In this document: positions 56,581 through 64,000 of the stretch, in pieces
Layout of the letters: each line of letters begins with the position of its first letter
Position numbering within the stretch: position 1 is the stretch's first letter
Translations under genes and position numbers: made by a program
The notes under the pieces: generated by a model
Databases searched by the model: none
What the model saw: the letters and a program-made list of their open reading frames with translations, nothing else
What the model was told of the DNA's origin: nothing
Assembly (NCBI GenBank): GCA_947492575.1
Contig: CANLNK010000005.1
Location: 62,001 to 126,000 of the forward strand
Origin: an uncultured Thalassotalea sp.
GTDB taxonomy: Bacteria; Pseudomonadota; Gammaproteobacteria; Enterobacterales; Alteromonadaceae
Reading direction: 5' to 3'
Length of the DNA: 64,000 nt

Positions 56581-57777
56581 ATGCAGATATTAGAACCACA
56601 AGTATCACAAACCGTGGAACAGGGCGTCGAACATCCTGTTTGGCAGTTAGCTTTTCGTTCATTCTTTCTTGCCGGTGCTTTGTTCTCGGCGTTTGGTATC
56701 GGTCTTTGGGGTCTCTCGTTGATGGGCTATGTCAGCCTTTCTCAAGAAGTTATGCCTAGCTCGCTATGGCATGCGCACGAGATGATATTTGGCTTTGCGG
56801 CACTAGTCGCAGTGGGCTTTATTTTAACTGCCGTACAAACATGGACAGGCAAGGCGAGCATTAAAGGCTTACCTGTAATTTTGCTATTGGGCATTTGGTT
56901 TTGTGCTCGCGTGTCGCTGCTGGTCAATACGCAGGTAACCGCACTATTCGCTTTGGCATTATTAGTTGCATGGTGGGGTTCGGTCATTGCTATTTATGCA
57001 CGAATTGTTATTTCCGCAAAAAACCAACGTAACTACCTATTCTTACCCTTATTGCTGGCGCTTGGCATATTGAACATTAGTGCTGTTGGTTTCTCTATTG
57101 CAGGCCAGCACGACATTTCGTTTCATATTGTTCGCTCCGCTGTCTTACTTTTTACCGTTCTTATGGCGATCGTCGGTGGTCGGGTGATTCCATTTTTCAC
57201 AGTTAACGGAGCGAAGGTCGCGCCTAAAGCCCCAAAGTTATGGGTTGAAAAGGCGTTACTGCCAATTTCCCTAACAGGGATCTCAATTTTTATTGTGGGT
57301 AACTTTGTTGAACTACCTTTCACGCCTGCTGCTTTTATGGTGCTTGCGGGTAGCTTACACCTTGTTCGCATGTCGACATGGTCTAGCTTAAAAACCACTA
57401 AAGTACCGTTGCTTTGGTCGCTTCATATCTCATACGCATTGATGGGGCTAGGGCTTGTCGCCTTGGGACTTAGCTATCAATTTGAAGCACTGCAATTTAG
57501 TACCGCGCTCCACCTCATTACGCTTGGGGCTATAGGCTTAATGATTATTGCCATGATGAGCCGAGTATCGCTAGGTCACACTGGGCGTCTTTTACATGTA
57601 AAACAGCAGATCACTATTGCTTTCGCGCTGGTTATTCTCGCAACCATTTTACGCTTTTCATTGTCCCTGACTGGGCATCCGTTTGAGGCTTGGATAACGA
57701 GTGCTGTGCTTTGGGTAGTATCCTTCACCATATTCTTTTTTACCTACTGGCCTGTGCTGACAGCACCTCGCCAATAA
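56581..57777 (+). CDS. nnrS: NnrS family membrane protein
   Basis: 398 residues with 12 predicted transmembrane helices and the NnrS pattern: PVWQLAFRSFFLAGALFSAFGIGLWG, SLWHAHEMIFGFAALVAVGF, VVGGRVIPFFT-type motif, LHLITLGAIGLMIIAMMSRVSLGHTGR. Multiple buried His residues fit a heme/metal protein. NnrS protects cells from nitric-oxide damage to iron. Second gene of the NorR-driven cluster. Confidence 0.95.
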   Translation: MQILEPQVSQTVEQGVEHPVWQLAFRSFFLAGALFSAFGIGLWGLSLMGYVSLSQEVMPSSLWHAHEMIFGFAALVAVGFILTAVQTWTGKASIKGLPVILLLGIWFCARVSLLVNTQVTALFALALLVAWWGSVIAIYARIVISAKNQRNYLFLPLLLALGILNISAVGFSIAGQHDISFHIVRSAVLLFTVLMAIVGGRVIPFFTVNGAKVAPKAPKLWVEKALLPISLTGISIFIVGNFVELPFTPAAFMVLAGSLHLVRMSTWSSLKTTKVPLLWSLHISYALMGLGLVALGLSYQFEALQFSTALHLITLGAIGLMIIAMMSRVSLGHTGRLLHVKQQITIAFALVILATILRFSLSLTGHPFEAWITSAVLWVVSFTIFFFTYWPVLTAPRQ

Positions 57778-57822
57778 CTTTATTACTGACAACTTTTCTT
57801 AAAAAAAATTAAGGGAGCATAA

Positions 57823-59004
57823 ATGCTAACGTCACAAGACATCAAAATCGTTCAATCTACTGTGCCATTAATTGAGGGGGCAGGTACGGTCGTTACCGAT
57901 CACTTTTATAATCGAATGTTCACGCATAACCCTGAACTAAAAGATATCTTTAATATCAGCAACCAAGAAACAGGTCGACAAAAGGTTGCGTTGTTTGAAG
58001 CAATCGTCGCGTATGCAAAAAATTTAGATAATGTCTCAGTGCTTAAACATGCAGTAGAACGTATCGCGAATAAACATGTAAGTTTTCATATCAAGCCAGC
58101 AGACTATCAAATCGTGGGTCACCACTTAATTGAAACCATGCGCGAGTTACTTTCACATCACTTTACAAAAGCCGTTGAAGAAGCTTGGACAACAGCTTAT
58201 GGCGTTCTAGCCAATTTGTTTATCAATCGCGAAGAAGAGCTTTACACATTCCGTGAATCGTCAATGGGTGGCTGGCGCGGTAAAAGGGCTTTCGGGTTGG
58301 TAGAGAAAGTGAATGAATCCGAATTAGTCACCAGTTTTGTGTTCGAGCCCATTGATCAGCAGCCAGTGATGGATTTCAATCCAGGGCAATATCTAGGCAT
58401 AGAAATTAAACCGTCGACATCCGACTATATCGAAATACGTCAGTACTCATTATCGACATCGCCGAATGGCAAAAGCTATCGCATTTCTGTAAAGCGTGAA
58501 CTTGGCGAGCACGCTGGCGTGATGTCCAATTATCTGCACGATCACCTAAGTGTAGGGGATATTGTCGATTTACATGCACCAACGGGAGACTTCTTTTTTG
58601 CTGACAAACAAGCGCCAGTCGTTCTAATCTCAGCAGGTGTTGGGATTACTCCAATGCAAGCAATGCTTGATACTCTTGCTAAGAGTCACTATCAAGAGCC
58701 TGTGATGTATTTACATGCCTGCGAAAACAAAGCGCAGCACTCTTTTCGACAACATACTGCTGAGGTATGCCAACAGCACGGATGGCAACATTACACTTGG
58801 TATAACAATGAACAAGGAGATGGTGACCAGACGTTCAATGGCTTTATGCAGTTTTCACAAGTTGAACTCCCAACGACAACAGGTGATTTCTATTTATGTG
58901 GCCCCGTTGGGTTCATGAAGTTCGCTAAAGCCAGCCTAGTAGAGCTGGGCGTTTCGGAGGATCGCATTCACTATGAAGTCTTTGGACCGCATGCGAGCTT
59001 GTGA
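57823..59004 (+). CDS. hmp: Flavohemoglobin / nitric oxide dioxygenase
   Basis: 393 residues. Globin domain (1-140) with distal Tyr29 and Gln53, proximal His85 and Tyr95 exactly as in E. coli Hmp. The FAD domain carries RQYSLSTSPNGKSYRISVKRE and the NAD domain SAGVGITPMQAML...LCGPVGFMKFAK. It converts NO to nitrate with O2 and NAD(P)H. Located 45 bases after nnrS, with an AGGGAG ribosome site. Confidence 0.97.
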   Translation: MLTSQDIKIVQSTVPLIEGAGTVVTDHFYNRMFTHNPELKDIFNISNQETGRQKVALFEAIVAYAKNLDNVSVLKHAVERIANKHVSFHIKPADYQIVGHHLIETMRELLSHHFTKAVEEAWTTAYGVLANLFINREEELYTFRESSMGGWRGKRAFGLVEKVNESELVTSFVFEPIDQQPVMDFNPGQYLGIEIKPSTSDYIEIRQYSLSTSPNGKSYRISVKRELGEHAGVMSNYLHDHLSVGDIVDLHAPTGDFFFADKQAPVVLISAGVGITPMQAMLDTLAKSHYQEPVMYLHACENKAQHSFRQHTAEVCQQHGWQHYTWYNNEQGDGDQTFNGFMQFSQVELPTTTGDFYLCGPVGFMKFAKASLVELGVSEDRIHYEVFGPHASL

Positions 59005-59249
59005 TTAACATCTGTAGTTGGCAAATAAGGGGAGTGGCATAATTTTGCCGCTTTCCTACTTCTCAAATCAAATCGATTCTATCATCTAACCTGCATTTCA
59101 CTTCGCCCATAAGCTATTACTCTGTATCACTTTCAGTTACCATCGAAATGGTATAGAAAATACTACATCTAATTTATCGCTTTATACCGATAGCAACACT
59201 ATGTATATGAAAGTTGCTGGTGACAATGTCGTTAAGGAGTTTGCAAACA

Positions 59250-59669
59250 ATGGAAGAGTCGAATGAGCCGCGGGCAACGCCTTTAGCTAGGCAACGTTCC
59301 AATAAAACTCAGGTGGTCAGAGATACTTTAGTATTTCAGGTTAAGCTGTTGGGCGACGGCATGAGAGATGTGTTTCTAAGTCCGGTATCGATTATGGCTG
59401 CAGTAGCAGGCTTACTGTTTTCCCCTTCAAAACCTGATTACTATTTAAGAAAGCTGATGGCATTCGGCCATAAAACCGACCGATGGTTAAATTTGTTTGG
59501 GACTCATAGCGATCATTCGACTTCCACAAAAAAGAATTCCGATGTTTACGTTAAAAAGGTCGAGGATATGTTGTTAAAGGAATATAAAGTTAACGCAGCC
59601 CAAAAAGAGAGTTTAGATGAAGGTGTTGATGCAGTAGAAAAGGAAAAACATACGAAAGATGTCTCATAA
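59250..59669 (+). CDS. Hypothetical protein with one hydrophobic segment (139 aa)
   Basis: From ATG 59250, with AAGGAG at nine bases; the frame extends to 59214. A basic N-tail is followed by a conserved-looking core LLGDGMRDVFLSPVSIMAAVAGLLFSPSKPDYYLRKLM (one hydrophobic helix) and a charged C-tail rich in Lys and Glu. No family is recognised. It lies after hmp but 245 bases away, probably with its own promoter. Confidence 0.65.
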   Translation: MEESNEPRATPLARQRSNKTQVVRDTLVFQVKLLGDGMRDVFLSPVSIMAAVAGLLFSPSKPDYYLRKLMAFGHKTDRWLNLFGTHSDHSTSTKKNSDVYVKKVEDMLLKEYKVNAAQKESLDEGVDAVEKEKHTKDVS

Positions 59670-59866
59670 AATATGGCATTCTGGAACAGCTAATACGCCA
59701 AAATAGTCAGATGCAGAGCTGGGCATAACCCAATGCTTAACTCATTTAATTAAAGCTCGAGCACTGGTTGCGTCTAAATTTCACGATAAGCACCGCTTCA
59801 ATCAAAAGTTTCACATTTATTTCACCTGTATTCACCTAGTGTACTCCTTCAGATTGGAGAACATTT

Positions 59867-60766
59867 ATGAATTACACGACTAAATACATCACTACAACAC
59901 TTTTATCATGTGCATTGTCAATGTCAGTGCTGGCAGCAGAAAACCCTTTTATTTCAGCCTATCAAACCTCAGATACGCCGAATCTTGAAATACAGCAGGA
60001 GCGTATCAGCGGTATCCAAAGCTTTAGCTTTAAAAGCTTTGATGGCGAAGTAGTCAATGGGCAAATTGGTTACCCGAATGCGAAGCAAGATAAATACCCA
60101 GTGCTTATTGCATTACATGCAATGGGACGCAGTTTCCCTCGCTGGTGGAATGCTGAAATAAACGGCAGACCAACGATCACGAAATCAAATGAAATTACAA
60201 CGATAGCCAATGAAAAAGGCTTCGCAGTAATAGCTGCAGATGCCCGTTTTCACGGGTCACGTAAGAGCAAAGAGTTACCCCTTAGCAAAATAATCACCGA
60301 CCTTCGCGCTGGCGACAGGGCTGCTTACGACAAGATGATCACGAATACCGTTAAGGATTATAAATTACTGCTTAATTGGATTGCAGAACAACCGCAGTTT
60401 GAAGGGATGCCTGTCTACACAGTTGGATACAGTATGGGAGCGCAAATGGCATTATTACTGAGTGCTGCTGATGATCGCATCAGTAACGTTGTAAGCATCG
60501 TTCCTCCAAATGTGGAAACGACCAACGCGATCGTATCTCCGGCAAAAGCAGCTCCATTCCTTCAAGGAAAGGATGTGCTACTAATAACCGCAAACAAGGA
60601 TGAGTACTCGACAGACTCAGAGTTTGCCAATCTTTTTGACGCAATTAGCAGTAATTCGAAAATTAGGGTTGTGCACGACTCCGGACATATTTTACCTGCA
60701 GAGTATACTGAGGTTTTAGATTTCTGGTATTCAAAGCAACTGAATGTACAAAATACGCACAATTAG
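59867..60766 (+). CDS. Exported alpha/beta hydrolase
   Basis: 299 residues. A signal peptide (ITTTLLSCALSMSVLAA) is followed by an alpha/beta hydrolase fold with nucleophile elbow GYSMGAQMAL, an acid residue probably in the KDVLLITANKDEYSTDSEF strand-7 loop, and the catalytic His in VHDSGHILPAEY. The LHAMGRSF strand supplies an oxyanion region. A periplasmic esterase or carbohydrate esterase is likely; the substrate is unknown. Confidence 0.88.
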   Translation: MNYTTKYITTTLLSCALSMSVLAAENPFISAYQTSDTPNLEIQQERISGIQSFSFKSFDGEVVNGQIGYPNAKQDKYPVLIALHAMGRSFPRWWNAEINGRPTITKSNEITTIANEKGFAVIAADARFHGSRKSKELPLSKIITDLRAGDRAAYDKMITNTVKDYKLLLNWIAEQPQFEGMPVYTVGYSMGAQMALLLSAADDRISNVVSIVPPNVETTNAIVSPAKAAPFLQGKDVLLITANKDEYSTDSEFANLFDAISSNSKIRVVHDSGHILPAEYTEVLDFWYSKQLNVQNTHN

Positions 60767-60786
60767 AATAAAAACGTAAACCTTTT

Positions 60787-60827
60787 AGAGTAAGTACTTT
60801 ACTTTTATAGAGTAGGTACTCTATAAT
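60787..60827 (+). promoter_or_regulatory. Promoter and two palindromic operators of sRNA copy 2
   Basis: A -35 TTTACT (60798-60803) and -10 TATAAT (60822-60827) are 18 bases apart. AGAGTAGGTACTCT (60809-60822) lies between them and AGAGTAAGTACTTT (60787-60800) lies just upstream, so this copy has two operator half-palindromes where copy 1 has one. Confidence 0.78.
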
Positions 60828-60833
60828 TCAAAT

Positions 60834-60927
60834 CGTTCCTTGTGAACGCCTGTTGTAATAATTTTGTATATTCTAGCTTTCCCCATAGCTAAATACGCCG
60901 GTGATACTTGTATCACCGGTTTTTTTT
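60834..60927 (+). ncRNA. Candidate small RNA, copy 2 (DUF3754/engB-proximal)
   Basis: About 94 nt from seven bases after TATAAT to the end of a CCGGTGATA / TATCACCGG terminator with eight T's. It has the same layout as copy 1: CGTTC/GAACG 5' hairpin (loop CTTGT here versus a three-base longer loop in copy 1), core TGTTGTAATAATT, TAGCT/AGCTA hairpin. The changed loops with conserved stems and the terminator arms with an extra pair argue for selection on structure. The terminator abuts the 3' end of the convergent DUF3754 gene, 11 bases from its stop. Confidence 0.75.
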
Positions 60928-60937
60928 CGTCTAAAAT

Positions 60938-62176
60938 TTACTTGTTGTAATCAAAAATACCGTCCCATTGCTTATCAAGTTCTTGTTTCGCGCTAGGTAA
61001 AGATATTGCGCTATACATATCGCCCTGCTTCGATACTAATGATAGATCCACAAGTTTTTCGAGCGCATCTGATATTTCAAAATCTAAATTGCATTGATAC
61101 TTTTCTTTAAACCATAGCTCAACTTGTTGATCAATTTGTTCTGCCGTTTGTCCCTCTAGACGTTTCAACAAGAAGGTATAGGCCAAAATAGCTTCTTTAA
61201 AGTCTTCTTCTTCTGCTGCGTCAATTAAGGTATGAAATACACCAGCGTTGTTGTCTAAATTTTTGAAATATAGGTTGTCAGATAACGCTTTCATAAACTT
61301 AATTTTACGATTCTTAAATTTGCTCCATTCTTTAAAAACAAAGCTGCCAAATACACCTAAGCCAATACCAAGCGAAATAACGTGTTGGCGTGTCATTTCA
61401 ACTTCATCACTACGAAAACCAAGCCAAAATGCAAACAGAGCTGCTAATAAGACAAGTGATGCGCCTAGTTTTGTCACTAACACTACAGCACCGCCAACGG
61501 CAGCAGATGTACCAATAATAACTTTATCTATTTTGCGCATTCGCACTTCGCTGTTTGGAAACAGCATTTCTAAATCCGCTTTGGGAACGTTCTGGAAGAG
61601 TTTTACAATGGTAGAGCCGGGTTCAAAGCCCAGAGGCACTTTCTGTTTTTGTTCGAAATGAGCGTTGTCTTTAAAAGTAATAAATACTGCAACGCGATCG
61701 TAGTTGGTAAATTGAATGGCTTGCTTGCGTAGCCCCCACAGAGTGGAAAGCGTCTCTTTTAGCTGAGATTCGCCACGACGATAAAATACCACTTGCTCAA
61801 AGTCATCAAACTCAACCTCGAGTCGCACTTTAAATAGTGATTCTTCAGTTAATGCGTCTTGAAGGTCCTGCTCGGTTACACGTTCAAAATTGGCAGCATT
61901 AAGGAGCTTGGCGAAATTGTCAGCGAAGCGCTCTTGGCACTGTGCTTTTTGTGTTTTGCTAAAGGGTGTTAGCTGTCGCGTGTCGCTATTAGGGTCGAAA
62001 GGCGCGTAATCGTTTTTAAGCGCTTCGAGTGTTGCATGGTATTTGAAATGAATAAGACTCGCGAGGATCTCACAAAGCTGCTGGAACGAATTTTTGTCAG
62101 ACTGCTCATGAAATTCATCTGAGCACATATCGATAATGTCGTGTTTTCTGAAGGGGATAAAACGGTCGGCACTCAT
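60938..62176 (-). CDS. DUF3754 (TMEM143-like) membrane protein
   Basis: 412 residues. An N-terminal soluble region with a beta-rich core (LFKVRLEVEFDDFEQVVFYRRGESQLKET) typical of DUF3754 is followed by two adjacent transmembrane helices (IGTSAAVGGAVVLVTKLGASLVLLAALFAFWLGF) and a helical C-terminus. The family is shared by bacteria and the mitochondrial TMEM143. Function unknown. Downstream of engB on the same strand, with a 106-base gap that holds a hairpin. Confidence 0.85.
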   Translation of the reverse strand: MSADRFIPFRKHDIIDMCSDEFHEQSDKNSFQQLCEILASLIHFKYHATLEALKNDYAPFDPNSDTRQLTPFSKTQKAQCQERFADNFAKLLNAANFERVTEQDLQDALTEESLFKVRLEVEFDDFEQVVFYRRGESQLKETLSTLWGLRKQAIQFTNYDRVAVFITFKDNAHFEQKQKVPLGFEPGSTIVKLFQNVPKADLEMLFPNSEVRMRKIDKVIIGTSAAVGGAVVLVTKLGASLVLLAALFAFWLGFRSDEVEMTRQHVISLGIGLGVFGSFVFKEWSKFKNRKIKFMKALSDNLYFKNLDNNAGVFHTLIDAAEEEDFKEAILAYTFLLKRLEGQTAEQIDQQVELWFKEKYQCNLDFEISDALEKLVDLSLVSKQGDMYSAISLPSAKQELDKQWDGIFDYNK

Positions 62177-62215
62177 ATCTTATTGTTTTTATAAATACTA
62201 AAGTTATGAGTGTAG

Positions 62216-62244
62216 GGGAAAGTTCGCTAAGAAGGAACTTTCCC
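62216..62244 (-). other. Hairpin between engB and the DUF3754 gene
   Basis: GGGAAAGTTC / GAACTTTCCC is a perfect 10-bp stem with a 9-nt loop. No U-tract follows on the minus strand, so it may be an mRNA processing or attenuating element rather than a full terminator. Confidence 0.5.
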
Positions 62245-62282
62245 AGTTTCTTGAAACGTTACACTTGCCTGAATTTCTTGGC

Positions 62283-62918
62283 TTATTCTGCTTCAGCAGT
62301 CTCGACTACTTCATCATCAGCAAACCAGTTGCATATAACTTGGTTGGCTTGATCAAAGCCAGTGCGTTTTAACGACGAGAACGCTTGCACTTTAATATTG
62401 CCGTTAAGTGATGCGAGCGTTTTTTTCACTTTCAGCACTTCTGCTGACGCTTTACCTTGCGACAATTTATCTGACTTGGTCAGTAAACAAAGAACAGGTA
62501 GGTCGCTATCAACTGCCCATTCGATAAGGTCACGATCTAGGTCTTTTAACGGGTGGCGAATGTCCATAAGTACTACAAGACCTTGCAAACATTCACGCTT
62601 TTCTAAATATTCGCCTAGCGCTTTTTGCCACTTCTTTTTCATTTCGAGTGGTACTTTGGCAAAACCATAACCAGGTAAATCAATTAGGCGCTTGTTTTCT
62701 GCAATTTCAAATACGTTGATCAATTGTGTGCGGCCTGGCGTTTTACTGGTACGTGCTAAACTTTTTTGACGTGTTAACGTGTTCAACGCACTAGATTTAC
62801 CAGCGTTTGAGCGTCCTGCAAAAGCAACTTCTACGCCTGTATCGTCAGGAAGGCGACGAATGTCAGGGGCACTGATGGTAAATTTTGCTTGGTTTAAATT
62901 GATAACTTGCTCGGACAC
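62283..62918 (-). CDS. engB: Ribosome biogenesis GTPase EngB (YihA/YsxC)
   Basis: 211 residues. GTPase motifs G1 [13 protein letters not shown]2 Thr in SKTPGRTQ, G3 DLPGYGFA, G4 LLTKSDKL and G5 FSSLKRTG. It acts in large ribosomal subunit assembly. In enterobacteria and vibrios engB lies beside polA; here 20 kb of DNA separates them. A c4-type cytochrome gene lies divergent to the right. Confidence 0.97.
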   Translation of the reverse strand: MSEQVINLNQAKFTISAPDIRRLPDDTGVEVAFAGRSNAGKSSALNTLTRQKSLARTSKTPGRTQLINVFEIAENKRLIDLPGYGFAKVPLEMKKKWQKALGEYLEKRECLQGLVVLMDIRHPLKDLDRDLIEWAVDSDLPVLCLLTKSDKLSQGKASAEVLKVKKTLASLNGNIKVQAFSSLKRTGFDQANQVICNWFADDEVVETAEAE

Positions 62919-63149
62919 GTTGAATTTCCCTAGATTGATATGCGGCTATTATAGCGTTTTTTCGAGGGGGTCTGACAAGTTAGTGATTAAATAACCTGAA
63001 TTTTTATAGGTTTTTATGTGCTAGGCTGTTACACAAAGCAAATATTCGTGTAAAATGTCGCGATTATTCTAACAACCAAATTTACAGTGTAAAAAGCACG
63101 TTGCTTTTTACATAGATATAAAAGCAAAAAATAAAGCAGAGAGCATTCG

Positions 63150-64000
63150 ATGAAAAAAGTTATCGTATCACTTGTTTTGGGCTTAGGTATGCTAGCAACA
63201 GCAAACGCTCAAGGCGATGCAGAAGCTGGTAAAGCGAAAGCGGCAACATGTGCGGCATGTCACGGTGCAACAGGTCACAGTGCTGTTGATACTTACCCTA
63301 ACCTAGCTGGCCAACACGCAGAATACATTGTTAAGCAATTAAAAGCGTTTAAAGATGGCTCCACTCGTAGCGATGCGGTAATGGCACCAATGGCAGCAGG
63401 TTTATCAGAGCAAGACATGCTAGATTTAGGTGCTTACTTTGCGAGTCAGCCGATTTCACCAAGTGAAGGCGGTGCGGCAGCTGGCGATGAAACTGCAGCA
63501 GTAGCAGCTCCAGCTGCAATTGTTGGTGATGCAGCAGCTGGTAAATACTTATACGAAAATGGTGATGAAGCTCGCGCAATTGGTGCATGTATCGGTTGTC
63601 ACGGCAAAGAAGGTGCAAGCGACGTATTAATTTACCCTAACCTTGCTAAACAGCACCCTGAATACATCGAAAAGCAATTAACACAGTTTAAAGAAGGCGC
63701 TCGTGACAACAACTACGCAATGTCTTCATTTGCTGGTCAGTTAACTGAGCAAGAAATTGCTGACTTAGGTGCTTACTTAAAAGATCCTTCAGCAGTGGCT
63801 AACGTTGTTGCCAAGAAAACAAAAGCGGTTGCAGTGGTAACTGGCGATATCGAATTAGGCAAAGCCAAGTCTGCTACTTGTGTAGCGTGTCACGCTGCAG
63901 ACGGTAACTCAACAATTGCGATGTACCCGAAAATTGCTGGTCAGCATGAAAGCTACATCTACAAGCAGTTAGTAGAATTCAAGTCAGGTGCTCGCAATAA
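63150..64000 (+). CDS. Multiheme c4-type cytochrome (5' part; gene runs off the window)
   Basis: Starts at ATG 63150 and is still open at the right edge. Signal peptide to about NAQG. Three CxxCH heme sites are already visible: C34-AA-C37-H38, C147-IG-C150-H151 and C244-VA-C247-H248. Each is followed by a PNLAGQH / PNLAKQH / PKIAGQH segment and an axial Met region (MAAGLSEQDM, MSSFAGQLTEQE). Ordinary cytochrome c4 has two hemes in about 200 residues; here a third c4-like domain begins near residue 230, so the full protein is probably three- or four-heme. It would act in periplasmic electron transfer to terminal oxidases. Confidence 0.92.
   Translation, partial: MKKVIVSLVLGLGMLATANAQGDAEAGKAKAATCAACHGATGHSAVDTYPNLAGQHAEYIVKQLKAFKDGSTRSDAVMAPMAAGLSEQDMLDLGAYFASQPISPSEGGAAAGDETAAVAAPAAIVGDAAAGKYLYENGDEARAIGACIGCHGKEGASDVLIYPNLAKQHPEYIEKQLTQFKEGARDNNYAMSSFAGQLTEQEIADLGAYLKDPSAVANVVAKKTKAVAVVTGDIELGKAKSATCVACHAADGNSTIAMYPKIAGQHESYIYKQLVEFKSGARN

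Noticed and set aside
63349-63618. His/Leu-rich minus-strand ORF
   Set aside because: It is the antisense shadow of the c-type cytochrome gene, whose CxxCH motifs are unmistakable on the plus strand.

Overview
The window looks like a chromosomal segment of a marine, psychrotolerant gammaproteobacterium of the order Alteromonadales (Colwellia/Thalassotalea-like). The evidence is the moderately AT-rich base composition, the many two-component, c-di-GMP and TonB genes, and small families such as DUF2986, DUF2780 and NnrS/Hmp. The genus is an inference, not a direct reading. No insertion sequence, prophage, CRISPR array, tRNA or rRNA gene was seen.

Layout. 0-8.6 kb: tail of an unidentified protein; a decayed solute-binding protein gene; a Fur-type box in front of a TonB siderophore receptor plus PiuC-like dioxygenase; a TPR sensor kinase/response regulator pair; a hydroxyacid reductase. 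8.6-18.2 kb: two membrane-bound CadC-like regulators with beta-propeller sensor domains flank a two-gene operon (membrane-anchored helical protein, then a propeller/serine-hydrolase fusion). A CBM9/DUF5916 outer-membrane protein follows. 18.5-22.8 kb: a retropepsin-like lipoprotein, unknown small genes, and pirin divergent from a LysR regulator with twin palindromic operators. 22.9-32.8 kb: housekeeping and stress genes (BaiN-type flavoprotein, cytochrome b561, zinc-independent L36B/L31B with Zur- and Fur-like boxes, ferritin with a Fur-like box, Prx5 peroxiredoxin, MCP, prlC-tag-rsmJ operon). 33-39 kb: a 1525-residue periplasmic-propeller GGDEF/EAL-type protein and glutathione reductase. 39-42.4 kb: polA, preceded by DnaA-box-like motifs and a small leader ORF. 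42.4-60.9 kb: a varied accessory block (frameshifted solute-binding gene, 7TM-DISM diguanylate cyclase, PBP1/hybrid-kinase pair, acyl-CoA dehydrogenase, NorR/NnrS/Hmp nitric-oxide cluster, secreted alpha/beta hydrolase). 60.9-64 kb: DUF3754 protein, engB and a c4-type multiheme cytochrome running off the end.

The most novel signal is a pair of near-identical, roughly 94-nt small RNA genes. One lies just after polA (about 42515-42608) and the other before the DUF3754-engB block (about 60834-60927). Each has a perfect TATAAT, a shared palindromic operator between -35 and -10, a 5' hairpin whose stem is kept while its loop differs, a common unpaired core, and a strong terminator. In enterobacteria and vibrios polA and engB flank the Spot 42 RNA gene. 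Here the two copies lie at the two ends of an 18-kb block sitting between polA and engB. They show no evident Spot 42 sequence similarity, so they may be an undescribed sRNA family in that position.

A second coherent module is the nitric-oxide response. norR lies divergent from a small membrane protein, nnrS and hmp, with two exact GTCA-N3-TGAC NorR sites and a sigma-54 -24/-12 promoter in between. Iron and zinc control is visible as Fur- or Zur-like boxes before the TonB receptor, ferritin and the alternative ribosomal proteins.
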